DNA of 64,000 nt from Solimonas sp041659605 (GCA_041659605.1 JBAZXW010000019.1:1-64000); one strand, 5' to 3'; shown: positions 15,441 through 24,354, counted from the stretch's first letter. A program made the numbers and translations. The notes: generated by a model not told the origin, from the letters alone.

Positions 15441-16562
15441 ATGCCGGTCTACCTCGACCATAACGCCACCACGCGCCTCGATCCGCGCGTGCTCGAGGCG
15501 ATGCTGCCGTACTTGAGCGGGCCGTACGGCAATGCGTCCTCGTTGCACCGCTTCGGCCGCGCCGCGCGCGACGCGGTCGAGCGCGCGCGCGAGCAGGTCG
15601 CGCGCCTGGTGAACTGCCAGCCGGGCGAAGTGATCTGGACTTCCGGCGGTACCGAGTCGAACAACCTCGCGATCAAGGGCGTCGCCGCGGGGGTGACGCC
15701 CACCCGCGTTCTCTACGGTGCGACCGAGCATCCGGCGGTGATGGAAGCAGCCGAGACCCTGAAGGCGTCGGGCTGGGCGGTCGAGCCGATCGCGGTGGAC
15801 GCCAGCGGACGCGTCGACTGGCCGCGATTTGAAGCGCAGTTGCTCACTGGACCAGTGCGCCTGGCGGCGCTGATGCGCGCCAACAACGAGACCGGCGTGA
15901 TCCAGGACGTCGCGCGCGCGGCGGCGCTGGTGCATGCGGCCGGGGCTTGGCTGCACGTCGATGCCGTGCAGGCGGCGGGCAAGATTGCGGTGGACTTCGT
16001 GGCCCTGGGCGCGGATCTGATGAGCCTGTCGAGCCACAAGCTGTACGGGCCCAAGGGCATCGGCGCGCTGATCCGCAAGAGCGAGGTCGAGCTGGCGCCG
16101 CTGCATCACGGCGGACCGCAGGAGAAGGGCTTGCGCGGCGGCACCGAGAACATGGCGGCGATCGTCGGCTTCGGGCACGCGGCCGAGCTGGCGCAACAGG
16201 AGCTCGAGGCGCGGGCCGTGCCCGCGCTGCGGCTGCGCGACCGGCTCGAAGCGGGTCTGCGCACGCTGCGCGGCGTGCGTATCTTCGGCGCCGGCGTCGA
16301 GCGTCTACCGAATACCGTGCAGTTCGCGCTGGCGGGCTACGACGGCGAAGCCTTGCTGATGCAGCTCGACCGCAAGGGTTTCGCGGTGTCGAGCGGATCC
16401 GCCTGTTCGAGCGGCAAGGGCGAGCCCAGCCACGTGCTGCTTGGCATGGGCTACGCACCCGAGGTGGCGCGCGGCGCGATTCGCGTCAGCCTCGGCCGTG
16501 ATAACACCGAAGCCGAGATTGACGGCTTCCTGGCCGCCTTGTCGGCGCTGGTGCCGGCATGA
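15441..16562 (+). CDS. Cysteine desulfurase, NifS/IscS-like (first of two)
   Basis: A 373-residue PLP aminotransferase-fold enzyme that abstracts sulfur from cysteine. Visible are YLDHNATTRLDP, SGGTESNNLAIKG, HVDAVQAAGK, the PLP lysine in SSHKLYGPKGIGAL and the persulfide Cys loop SSGSACSSGKGEPSHVL. The loop GKGEPSHVLLGMG differs from true IscS (EPSYVLRALG), so it is a paralogue of the downstream gene, not a copy. It overlaps that gene by ATGA. Its partner acceptor is not obvious. Confidence 0.9.
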   Translation: MPVYLDHNATTRLDPRVLEAMLPYLSGPYGNASSLHRFGRAARDAVERAREQVARLVNCQPGEVIWTSGGTESNNLAIKGVAAGVTPTRVLYGATEHPAVMEAAETLKASGWAVEPIAVDASGRVDWPRFEAQLLTGPVRLAALMRANNETGVIQDVARAAALVHAAGAWLHVDAVQAAGKIAVDFVALGADLMSLSSHKLYGPKGIGALIRKSEVELAPLHHGGPQEKGLRGGTENMAAIVGFGHAAELAQQELEARAVPALRLRDRLEAGLRTLRGVRIFGAGVERLPNTVQFALAGYDGEALLMQLDRKGFAVSSGSACSSGKGEPSHVLLGMGYAPEVARGAIRVSLGRDNTEAEIDGFLAALSALVPA

Positions 16563-18142
16563 TTTACCTCGACTACGCGGCGACGACGCCGCTGGACCCG
16601 GCGGTCCGCGCGGCGATGCTGCCCTGGCTCGACGAAGTGTCGGGCTTTGGCAATCCGGCCTCCGATCATCTGCCCGGTCGCCGCGCGCGCGCAGCCGTCG
16701 AGGCGGCGCGGGCCCAGGTCGCGCAGCTGATCGGCGCACAGGCCGAAGAGATCGTCTGGACTTCGGGCGCGACGGAGTCGAACAACCTCGCGATCAAGGG
16801 CGCGCTGGAATTCCGCGGCGCGGCCGGCGCGCACATCGTGACCAGCCGCATCGAGCACAAGTCGGTGCTGGACACCTGCCGGCATCTGGAGTCCAAGGGC
16901 GTGCGCGTCGGCTGGCTCGGTCCGGATCGCGACGGGCGGATCACGGCCGAGCAGGTGCTGGCCGCGCTGCGACCGGAAACGGTGCTGGTCTCCTTGATGT
17001 GGGTGAACAACGAAACCGGCACGATCAACCCGGTGGTCGAGCTGGCGCCGCAGCTGCGTGAGCGCGGCATCCTGTTCCACGTCGACGCCGTGCAGGCAGC
17101 CGGCAAGCTGCCGGTGAATATGGCCGACGTGCCAATCGACCTGCTGTCGCTGACGGCCCACAAGTTCTACGGCCCCAAGGGCATCGGCGCGCTGTTCGTG
17201 CGCAAGCGACCACGTGCGCGGCTGGCGCCGCAGATGCACGGCGGCGGACACGAACAAGGCATGCGCTCGGGCACGCTGGCGACGCATCAGATCGTCGGCA
17301 TGGGCGCCGCCGCGGCGCTGGCCGGCGAGCGCCTGGCAGACGAGCGCCCGAGCGGCGATGGCGCGCGCATCGCCGTCTTGCGCGACCGCCTGTGGCAGGC
17401 CCTAGGCGGCTTGCCCGACGTGCTGCGAAACGGCGATGCGACGCGCACGGTGCCGCACATCCTCAATCTGAGTTTTGCCGGTGTCGAAGGCGAAAGTCTG
17501 CGCGCCCGGCTGCCGGGCCTGGCGATATCCAGTGGTTCGGCCTGCTCCGCGGCGACGCGCGAGCCTTCGTACGTGCTGCGCGCGCTGGGCCGCGACGACG
17601 AGCTGGCCGGCGCCTCGTTGCGCTTCTCGTTGGGGCGCAACACGACCGCCGCCGAAGTCGACGCGGCGGCCGCGCAGATGATTGAGGCGGTGGAGTTTCT
17701 GCGGGCTCTATCCCGTGGGGATTCTGCCTGTATTGAAAGTCCGCGCCATGGACGGCGCAGCGCTGTGCAGGACATAGGCGACGTGTACCCGTTGTCGGTG
17801 TGGGCCCGGTTCTCGAATCCGGCGCACGGCGGATGTCTGCAAGGCGCCGCGGTGCGGGTGGCGCGCGCCACCACGCCGGCGTCGCGCGCAGAGATGGAGC
17901 TGTCGCTGAAGCCGGGGGCGCCGCTCGAAGCCCGCTTCCGCGCCTATGGCTGTCCGTACACGCTGGCGGTCGGCGAGTGGCTGGCCGAGGTCCTCGAACG
18001 CGATGGGCTCCCTGTGCTGCGGCGGATCGATGCGGCCGCGATCCGTTCGGCGCTTGAAATTCCCGAGGAGCGGGCCCATTGTGCCCTCATGGGCGAGGAC
18101 GTGGTCCATAGCCTGTTGTCACAGATCGAATCGACGTCATGA
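16559..18142 (+). CDS. iscS: IscS cysteine desulfurase fused to a degenerate IscU-like domain
   Basis: 527 residues, against about 400 for IscS. Residues 1-390 are IscS-like: YLDYAATTPLDP, SGATESNNLAIKG, PLP Lys in TAHKFYGPKGIGAL, QMHGGGHEQGMRSGTL, and the catalytic loop SSGSACSAATREPSYVLRALG. From about residue 409 (VYPLSVWARFSNPAHGG) an IscU-like domain follows: YGC with Cys465, then His507-Cys508 in ERAHCALMGED, 42 residues later, the same spacing as in IscU. The first scaffold cysteine and the Asp after it appear replaced (PASRAEMEL, Ser442). A GTG at 17783 with AGGA upstream could allow separate translation of the C-terminal part. iscA follows by ATGA overlap. Confidence 0.85.
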   Translation: MIYLDYAATTPLDPAVRAAMLPWLDEVSGFGNPASDHLPGRRARAAVEAARAQVAQLIGAQAEEIVWTSGATESNNLAIKGALEFRGAAGAHIVTSRIEHKSVLDTCRHLESKGVRVGWLGPDRDGRITAEQVLAALRPETVLVSLMWVNNETGTINPVVELAPQLRERGILFHVDAVQAAGKLPVNMADVPIDLLSLTAHKFYGPKGIGALFVRKRPRARLAPQMHGGGHEQGMRSGTLATHQIVGMGAAAALAGERLADERPSGDGARIAVLRDRLWQALGGLPDVLRNGDATRTVPHILNLSFAGVEGESLRARLPGLAISSGSACSAATREPSYVLRALGRDDELAGASLRFSLGRNTTAAEVDAAAAQMIEAVEFLRALSRGDSACIESPRHGRRSAVQDIGDVYPLSVWARFSNPAHGGCLQGAAVRVARATTPASRAEMELSLKPGAPLEARFRAYGCPYTLAVGEWLAEVLERDGLPVLRRIDAAAIRSALEIPEERAHCALMGEDVVHSLLSQIESTS

Positions 18143-18486
18143 GTATCCAATTGACCGAGCGGGCGGCATACCGCATCCAGCAGCAGCTGCAGCAGCGCGG
18201 CAGCGGCGTGGGTCTGCGCGTCGGCATCCGCAAGTCGGGTTGTTCAGGCAACGCCTATACGCTCGACTATGCCGAAGCGGTCGGCGCGAATGATCAGGTC
18301 TACGAACAGCACGGCGCGCGCGTGGTGGTCGATCGCGCGCATCTGGCGCTTCTGGAGGGCATGACCCTGGATTTCCAGAAGCAGGGGCTCAACGAGTCCT
18401 TCAAGTTCCTGAATCCCAACGCGGCGGCGTACTGCGGCTGCGGCGAAAGCTTCACGACCGCCACGGCTGACGAAGACGGGAGCTGA
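18139..18486 (+). CDS. iscA: IscA/HesB-type iron-sulfur carrier
   Basis: A 115-residue A-type carrier: VGIRKSGCSGNAYTLDYAE holds the first conserved Cys and YCGCGESF the C-terminal Cys-Gly-Cys pair. These proteins pass Fe-S clusters from a scaffold to apo-proteins. The start overlaps the stop of the IscS-IscU fusion. No iscR, iscU, hscB, hscA or fdx is adjacent, so this is a minimal, rearranged isc cluster. Confidence 0.93.
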   Translation: MSIQLTERAAYRIQQQLQQRGSGVGLRVGIRKSGCSGNAYTLDYAEAVGANDQVYEQHGARVVVDRAHLALLEGMTLDFQKQGLNESFKFLNPNAAAYCGCGESFTTATADEDGS

Positions 18487-18511
18487 GCGGTCTTCCGCCA
18501 CGCGGCAATGA

Positions 18512-18541
18512 TTGCCGCGGTGCAGCAGCGACCGCTATAAT
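18512..18541 (+). promoter_or_regulatory. Sigma-70-type promoter of ndk
   Basis: TTGCCG (18512-18517) and TATAAT (18536-18541) with an 18-base spacer. The predicted start at about 18548 would give a 67-base leader including the hairpin at 18560. Confidence 0.6.
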
Positions 18542-18559
18542 TGCCTGATTTCATTGGGT

Positions 18560-18594
18560 CTGCCGGAAAAGCCGGCGGGCTTCATTTTTCTTTT
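18560..18594 (+). terminator. Hairpin plus T-rich tail in the ndk leader
   Basis: CTGCCGG-AAAAG-CCGGCGG (7-bp stem, 18560-18578) is followed by GCTTCATTTTTC. It could end the isc transcript. As it lies downstream of the predicted ndk promoter, it could also attenuate ndk. The T-run begins several bases after the stem, so efficiency may be modest. Confidence 0.45.
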
Positions 18595-18614
18595 GTATTT
18601 GAAGGAGTTCCGCA

Positions 18615-19046
18615 GTGTCGGTTGAACGCACCCTCTCCATCCTCAAGCCGGACGTCGTTGCCAAGAATCAGGTCGGCGGTGTCATTTCGTACATCGAGAA
18701 AGCCGGACTGCAGGTCATCGCCGCGCGCATGCAGCAACTCACGCAGGCCGAAGCGGAGGGCTTCTACGCGGTCCACCGCGCGCGTCCGTTCTTCGGCGAC
18801 CTGGTGAAGTTCATGACCAGCGGCCCGGTCATGATCATGGTGCTCGAAGGCGAAAATGCGGTCGCCACCTATCGCGACATCATGGGCGCCACCGATCCGA
18901 AGAAGGCTGCGCCGGGCACGATCCGCGCGGACTTCGCGTCGTCGATCGACGAGAACGCCTGCCACGGATCGGACAGCCTCGACAACGCCATGAACGAGAT
19001 CGCGTACTTTTTCCGCGCGACCGAACTCTGCGCGCGCACGCGCTGA
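18615..19046 (+). CDS. ndk: Nucleoside diphosphate kinase
   Basis: 143 residues; balances NTP pools by ping-pong phosphotransfer. The active-site histidine is in NACHGSDSLDNA near residue 117, and ERTLSILKPDVVAKN is the family N-terminus. It uses a GTG start preceded by GAAGGAG. It has its own promoter and leader hairpin and is followed 18 bases later by rlmN. Confidence 0.97.
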   Translation: MSVERTLSILKPDVVAKNQVGGVISYIEKAGLQVIAARMQQLTQAEAEGFYAVHRARPFFGDLVKFMTSGPVMIMVLEGENAVATYRDIMGATDPKKAAPGTIRADFASSIDENACHGSDSLDNAMNEIAYFFRATELCARTR

Positions 19047-19064
19047 GCACCGGAGAACACAGAC

Positions 19065-20231
19065 ATGAACCGGGATATGCAGGCGGCGGTGGACGGGGGC
19101 GCTGACGCCACCCGTCGTCCCACGCCCGCGTCCCGGGTCAATCTGTTCGGCCTCGACCGCGAGCAGTTGCGCGCGTCGTTCGCGGCGATGGGGGAAAAGC
19201 CCTATCGCGCCGACCAGGTCATGCAGTGGATCTATCGCCGCGGCAAGGACAGTTTCGACGAGATGTCGAACATCTCGAAGGATCTGCGCGAGCGGCTCGT
19301 GGCGCATTTCGAGATCCGCACACCGGAGTTGATCACCGAGCAGGTGTCACAGGACGGGACGCGCAAGTGGGTGCTGCGGCTCGACGGCGGCAACGCGATC
19401 GAGACCGTCTACATTCCCGAGGAAGGCCGCGCGACGCTGTGCATCAGCTCGCAGGTCGGCTGCGCGATGGACTGCTCGTTCTGCTCGACCGCGCAGCAGG
19501 GCCTCAACCGCAACATGACGACCGCGGAAGTCATCGCCCAGGTCTGGTTCGCCGCGCGCACGCTCGGCGGCGACTTCCAGAACGAGCGGGTGATCTCCAA
19601 CATCGTTTTCATGGGCATGGGCGAGCCGCTGGCGAACTACAACGCGGTGCTGCCGGCGATCCGCATCCTGCTCGACGACTTCGGCTTCGGCTTGTCGAAG
19701 CGCCGCGTCACCGTGTCGACTTCCGGGCTGGTGCCGTTCATCGACCGCCTGCGCGAGGACGTCGACACCGCGCTCGCAGTCTCGCTGCACGCGCCGGACG
19801 ATGCGCTGCGCAACGAGCTGGTGCCGATCAACCGCAAGTATCCGATCGCGGACCTGCTCGACGCCTGCCGCCGCTACACCGCCGGCAAGGACCGCAAGAC
19901 ACACATCGTCTACGAGTACGTGATGCTCGACGGCGTCAACGATCACCCCGAGCATGCGCGTGCGCTGGCAAAGCTGCTCGGCGGCATGGCGGCCAAGGTC
20001 AACCTGATTCCGTTCAACCCGTTCCCGCAGACGGCCTATCGGCGCTCGAAGCCGGAGACGATCCAGGCCTTCGCCAAGATCCTGCGCGACAAGCACATCC
20101 TGACGACCACGCGCCGTACCCGCGGCGACGACATCGATGCCGCATGCGGCCAGCTGGTGGGCCGCGTGCAGTCGCGGCAGAAGAACCGGCTCGGCAACCG
20201 GATCGGCGACGTCCCCGTCGTCGCGTCATGA
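19065..20231 (+). CDS. rlmN: Dual-specificity 23S rRNA/tRNA adenine C2-methyltransferase
   Basis: A 388-residue radical-SAM enzyme methylating A2503 of 23S rRNA and A37 of some tRNAs. The Fe-S motif CAMDCSFCSTAQQG (CxxxCxxC), GMGEPLANY and the C-terminal TTRRTRGDDIDAACGQL with the resolving Cys are present. The first 20 residues are variable. The stop overlaps the pilF start (ATGA), an arrangement common in gammaproteobacteria. Confidence 0.96.
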   Translation: MNRDMQAAVDGGADATRRPTPASRVNLFGLDREQLRASFAAMGEKPYRADQVMQWIYRRGKDSFDEMSNISKDLRERLVAHFEIRTPELITEQVSQDGTRKWVLRLDGGNAIETVYIPEEGRATLCISSQVGCAMDCSFCSTAQQGLNRNMTTAEVIAQVWFAARTLGGDFQNERVISNIVFMGMGEPLANYNAVLPAIRILLDDFGFGLSKRRVTVSTSGLVPFIDRLREDVDTALAVSLHAPDDALRNELVPINRKYPIADLLDACRRYTAGKDRKTHIVYEYVMLDGVNDHPEHARALAKLLGGMAAKVNLIPFNPFPQTAYRRSKPETIQAFAKILRDKHILTTTRRTRGDDIDAACGQLVGRVQSRQKNRLGNRIGDVPVVAS

Positions 20232-20968
20232 GCAGACCGTTGCCATTTGCGCTGCTGCTGGCGCTGGGCCTGATGGCCTGCGCGTCGGAGCAGACGCGCT
20301 CGGAAAACCGCAATGCGGCGCGCGTGAACACGCAGCTGGGCATCAACTATGCCGAGCGTGGGCAGTACGACATTGCGCTGGAGAAGCTGAACCGCGCGAT
20401 CAAGCAGGACGAAAAGCTCGCCTCCGCGCACGCGGCCATGGCTTTCGTCTACCAGAAAACCGGCGACGCCGAGAGAGCGGAACGCCACTACCGCCTGGCG
20501 CTGGAACTCGACGTCGAAGACCCGTCGCTGAAAAACAACTTCGGCGTCTTTCTGTGCGGACAGCTGCGCAACGAGGAGGCCGAACGGTACTTCCTCGAAG
20601 CCGCGCGCAATCCGCGTTATGCGACGCCCGAGGCGGCATGGACCAACGCCGGACTGTGCGCGAAGTCCTCCGACCTCGACAAGGCCGCGAAGTATCTGCG
20701 CGAAGCGCTTGGGCTGCGCCCGGATTCGCGCGAGGCGTTGGCGCAGATGGCAATCATCAGCTACGAGAAGGCCGAGTATCTGAGCGCACGTGCCTTCCTG
20801 CAGCGCTATAACCTGAAGGCCTCGGCCACGGCCGAGTTGCTGTATGTCGCCACGCGCACGGAAGCGGAACTGGGCGACATGGCCGCGGCCCGGCAGTACG
20901 AGCAGCGCCTCAAGCTGGAATTCCCGGAGTCCGAAGAGGCTGCCTCTTCGAACCAGAGCACGAAATGA
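20228..20968 (+). CDS. pilF: Type IV pilus biogenesis TPR lipoprotein PilF/PilW
   Basis: A 246-residue pilotin. The lipobox LMAC (Cys at about 18) follows a short signal peptide, then about six TPR units from NTQLGINYAERGQYDIALEK to the end. PilF places and multimerises the PilQ secretin in the outer membrane. Together with the pil-chp genes in this window it points to a twitching-competent cell. It overlaps rlmN before it and rodZ after it. Confidence 0.92.
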   Translation: MSRPLPFALLLALGLMACASEQTRSENRNAARVNTQLGINYAERGQYDIALEKLNRAIKQDEKLASAHAAMAFVYQKTGDAERAERHYRLALELDVEDPSLKNNFGVFLCGQLRNEEAERYFLEAARNPRYATPEAAWTNAGLCAKSSDLDKAAKYLREALGLRPDSREALAQMAIISYEKAEYLSARAFLQRYNLKASATAELLYVATRTEAELGDMAAARQYEQRLKLEFPESEEAASSNQSTK

Positions 20969-21843
20969 CGACCGATACGCCGGATCCCGCATCCACCGAC
21001 GAATCCGCAACCAACGCCGCCCCCGTTCCGGAGCCGAGGCCGGGTCCTGGCGCGCTGATCCGCGAGGCGCGACAGCGTGCGCGCCTGTCGCTGGAGGACA
21101 TGGCGGCGCACACCAAGCTGGCGCGGCAGACGCTTGATGCGCTCGAGCGCGACGACTACAAGGCGCTCCTGGAGCCGGTCTACGTACGCGGCTATTACCG
21201 CAAGTGCGCCAAAGTGCTGGACATGGATGAAGGCGCGCTGATCGCCGCGTACGAAGCGCGCGTCGCGCCCAGGCAGCCGGAGGCGCCCTCCAAGCTGCGC
21301 CTGGCTTCTGGCACCGAGCTGGGTTCGTCGAGCCGGCTGCCGGTGGCGATGGCGGTGTTCGCCGCGGTGGTCGCGATCGTCGTCTGCGGTTTCATCTGGC
21401 TCGCGCGCGATGGCCAGGACAGCTACCCCGTGTTCCGCGATGCCATCGTCAGCGAAACGCCGATGCCGACGGCACCGCCGGTTGCGCCGCAGCCGGTCGC
21501 TGTGGACGCGGCCGCACCCGAAGCGGCCGCCGCGACGCCGGCCGCGGACGCCGCCGGTCCCGATGCGACGCCGGGCCCTGGCGTCGCTTCCGCTGCCACG
21601 GCCGTGGTACGACTGCGTTTCCGCCAGACCTCCTGGGTGCGCGTGGACGATGCGGCCGGCAAGGTGCTGATCAACCAGACCCAGGCGGCAGGTACCGAGC
21701 AGACGGTCAACGGCGTGACGCCGCTGAACATCTACCTGGGCAACGCACCGGGTGTCGAAGTGGAGTACGACGGCAAGGCGGTCGATATCCGGTCCTACGT
21801 CCGCGACAGCAACACCGCGCGCTTCAGCCTGCCGGCGCCCTGA
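20965..21843 (+). CDS. rodZ: Cytoskeletal/cell-shape protein RodZ
   Basis: 292 residues. A helix-turn-helix at about 28-95 (LIREARQRARLSLEDMAAHT) binds MreB in characterised homologues. One membrane helix lies at about 125-147 (VAMAVFAAVVAIVVCGFIWL), then an Ala/Pro-rich linker to about 205 and a C-terminal DUF4115 domain (FRQTSWVRVDDAAGKVL). No other shape genes are adjacent. Position between pilF and ispG is conserved. Confidence 0.92.
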   Translation: MTTDTPDPASTDESATNAAPVPEPRPGPGALIREARQRARLSLEDMAAHTKLARQTLDALERDDYKALLEPVYVRGYYRKCAKVLDMDEGALIAAYEARVAPRQPEAPSKLRLASGTELGSSSRLPVAMAVFAAVVAIVVCGFIWLARDGQDSYPVFRDAIVSETPMPTAPPVAPQPVAVDAAAPEAAAATPAADAAGPDATPGPGVASAATAVVRLRFRQTSWVRVDDAAGKVLINQTQAAGTEQTVNGVTPLNIYLGNAPGVEVEYDGKAVDIRSYVRDSNTARFSLPAP

Positions 21844-21865
21844 GGCCAACGGAAGGGCGGCAGCC

Positions 21866-22972
21866 ATGGCCATGACCAGTCACCATCAGATCGCACGCCG
21901 CGTGTCGCGGCAGTTGCGCGTCGGCCGCGTCGCGATCGGCGGCGGCGCGCCGGTGGCGGTGCAGACGATGACCAACACCGACACCGAGGACGTCGCCTCG
22001 ACGGTCGCGCAGGTCAAGGCCTGCGTGAAGGCGGGCGCGGATATCGTGCGCGTGTCGGTGCCGACGCTCAAAGCCGCCGAGGCCTTTGGCGAGATCAAGA
22101 AGCAGGTCGGTTACGTGCCGTTGATCGCGGACATCCACTTCAACTACAAGTGCGCGCTCGCGGCCGCCGCGGCCGGCGCCGACTGCCTGCGCATCAACCC
22201 GGGCAATATCGGCGGCGACCGCAAGGTGGCCGAAGTGGTGGCCTGCGCCAAGCATCACGGCATTCCGATCCGCATCGGTGTGAACGCCGGATCGCTCGAA
22301 GCGGATCTGCAGGAAAAGTACGGCGAGCCGAACGCCGACGCGCTGGTCGAATCGGCGCTGCGCCACATCGACATCCTCAAGCGCCACAACTTCGAGGACT
22401 TCAAGGTTTCGCTCAAGGCCAGCGAGATCTTCATGACCGTGTTCGCGTACCGCAAGCTGGCGACGCTGATCGACCAGCCGCTGCACCTGGGCATCACCGA
22501 GGCGGGCGGCGCGCGCGCCGGTGCGGTCAAGTCGGCGGTCGGCCTGGGCATGCTGCTCGCCGACGGCATCGGCGACACCATCCGTATCTCGCTCGCCGCC
22601 GATCCGGTGGAAGAGGTCAAGGTCGGCTGGGACCTGCTCAAGTGTCTGCACCTGCGCCACCGCGGCATCAACCTGGTCGCGTGCCCGTCGTGCTCGCGGC
22701 AGAACTTCGACGTGATCAAGGCGGTGACGGAGCTGGAATCGCGCTTTGACGACATCGACGAGCCGCTCGACGTTGCCGTGATCGGCTGCGTCGTCAATGG
22801 GCCGGGCGAGGCACGCGAAGCGGCGATCGGCATCGCCGGCGGCTATCCGAATTCGATCTTTGTCGACGGCAAGATCCAGCACAAGGTGCACAACGACGAG
22901 CTGGTCGAAGTGCTCGAAAAGCTGGTGCGCGAGAAGATTGCCCAGCGCAAGGCCGCGAGGACCACATCGTGA
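21866..22972 (+). CDS. ispG: 4-hydroxy-3-methylbut-2-en-1-yl diphosphate synthase
   Basis: A 368-residue Fe-S enzyme of the MEP isoprenoid pathway. Near the N-terminus are VAVQTMTNTDTEDV and the TIM-barrel motif LIADIHFNYK. Cluster cysteines are in CPSCSRQNFDV and the Glu/Cys region VNGPGEA. The ATG at 21866 was chosen because GGAAGGG lies upstream and translation further upstream runs into rodZ in another frame. Confidence 0.96.
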   Translation: MAMTSHHQIARRVSRQLRVGRVAIGGGAPVAVQTMTNTDTEDVASTVAQVKACVKAGADIVRVSVPTLKAAEAFGEIKKQVGYVPLIADIHFNYKCALAAAAAGADCLRINPGNIGGDRKVAEVVACAKHHGIPIRIGVNAGSLEADLQEKYGEPNADALVESALRHIDILKRHNFEDFKVSLKASEIFMTVFAYRKLATLIDQPLHLGITEAGGARAGAVKSAVGLGMLLADGIGDTIRISLAADPVEEVKVGWDLLKCLHLRHRGINLVACPSCSRQNFDVIKAVTELESRFDDIDEPLDVAVIGCVVNGPGEAREAAIGIAGGYPNSIFVDGKIQHKVHNDELVEVLEKLVREKIAQRKAARTTS

Positions 22973-22984
22973 TCGCGATGTTGC

Positions 22985-23005
22985 GTAGGGCGGCCCTTGG
23001 CCGCC
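22985..23005. repeat. Single GTAG-footed REP palindrome
   Basis: GTAG (22985-22988) followed by the perfect stem GGCGGCC-CTT-GGCCGCC. It lies in the ispG-hisS gap. Closely related to the arms at 41845-41901. Confidence 0.65.
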
Positions 23006-23055
23006 GACGGGCAAGGCCCAGCCTGCAAGTCGCCCCGGCAGCATGAACCCGGCCC

Positions 23056-24354
23056 ATGAGTAGATTCCAGTCCGTCCGCGGCTTCAACGACATCCTGCCG
23101 CCCGACACCGCGCTCTGGCAGCACCTGCATGCCGTCGCGACGCGCACTTTCGCGGCCTACGGCTATGGCGAGATCCGCCTGCCGCTGCTGGAGCACACCT
23201 CGTTGTTCGCGCGTTCGATCGGCGAGGTCACCGACATCGTCGAGAAGGAGATGTTCACCTTCCAGGACCGCGAGGGCGACAGCCTGACGCTGCGCCCGGA
23301 AGGCACCGCGAGCACGGTCCGCGCGGGCCTGGAGCATGGCCTGCTGCACAACCAGCAGCAGCGTCTCTGGTATGCAGGGCCGATGTTCCGCCACGAGCGG
23401 CCGCAGGCCGGGCGTTACCGCCAGTTCCACCAACTCGGCGCCGAGGCCTACGGCATGACCGGGCCGGACGTCGATCTCGAGGTCATCGCGCTGTCGGCGC
23501 GGCTGATGCGCAATCTCGGCATCGGCGGTCTGACGCTCGAACTCAATTCGCTGGGCAGCTCGGAGGCGCGGACCGCCTATCGGGCGGCGCTCGTTGCGTT
23601 CTTGGAGCGCCACGAAGCCGGCCTCGACGCCGACTCGAAGCGGCGTTTGCACAGCAACCCCTTGCGTGTTCTGGATTCCAAGTCGCCGCAGACCCAGGAA
23701 ATCCTGCGCGACGCACCGACGATGCTCGACGCGCTGGATGCCGAATCGCGCACCCATTTCGAGACACTGCAGCAGGGACTGCGCGATCTGGACATCGCCT
23801 ACACGCTCAATCCGCGCTTGGTCCGCGGCCTCGACTATTACGGGCGCACCGTGTTCGAGTGGACCACCGATCAGCTCGGTGCCCAGGGCACGGTCTGTGC
23901 CGGCGGGCGCTACGACGGCCTGGTCGAGCAGCTGGGCGGCTCGCCGACCCCGGCGGTGGGCTGGGCCAGCGGCGTCGAGCGCCTGCTGCTGCTGATGCGG
24001 GCCCAAGGCATCACCGCGCCGGATGCGGCGGCCCATGCCTACGTCTGTGCGCTGGGCGACGCGGCGCAGCGCGAGGCGATGCGTTTGTCCGAGCGCTTGC
24101 GCGACCAGTTCCCGGCGCTGCGGCTGATCGTCAACGCAGGTGGCGGCAAGCTCGCGGCCCAGCTCAAGCGCGCCGACCGCAGCGGGGCGAGCCTGGCGCT
24201 GATCCTCGGCGACAACGAAGTGGCGGCGGCGAGCGTTCAAGTAAAATTGCTGCGCACCGGGGCCGCCGGTCCCAACGAATCCTCATCAGGCCCACAAGAG
24301 ATGCTGCCGTGGACGGAACTGCCGCGGCGGCTCGCGGGTCTGCTGAACGCATGA
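23056..24354 (+). CDS. hisS: Histidyl-tRNA synthetase
   Basis: A 432-residue class II synthetase. Motif 1 region SVRGFNDILPPDT, motif 2 LWYAGPMFRHERPQAGRYRQF and the histidine motif LVRGLDYYGRTVFEW are all present. Length is as usual. The C-terminal anticodon domain ends LPRRLAGLLNA. It is followed 19 bases later by yfgM. Confidence 0.97.
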   Translation: MSRFQSVRGFNDILPPDTALWQHLHAVATRTFAAYGYGEIRLPLLEHTSLFARSIGEVTDIVEKEMFTFQDREGDSLTLRPEGTASTVRAGLEHGLLHNQQQRLWYAGPMFRHERPQAGRYRQFHQLGAEAYGMTGPDVDLEVIALSARLMRNLGIGGLTLELNSLGSSEARTAYRAALVAFLERHEAGLDADSKRRLHSNPLRVLDSKSPQTQEILRDAPTMLDALDAESRTHFETLQQGLRDLDIAYTLNPRLVRGLDYYGRTVFEWTTDQLGAQGTVCAGGRYDGLVEQLGGSPTPAVGWASGVERLLLLMRAQGITAPDAAAHAYVCALGDAAQREAMRLSERLRDQFPALRLIVNAGGGKLAAQLKRADRSGASLALILGDNEVAAASVQVKLLRTGAAGPNESSSGPQEMLPWTELPRRLAGLLNA

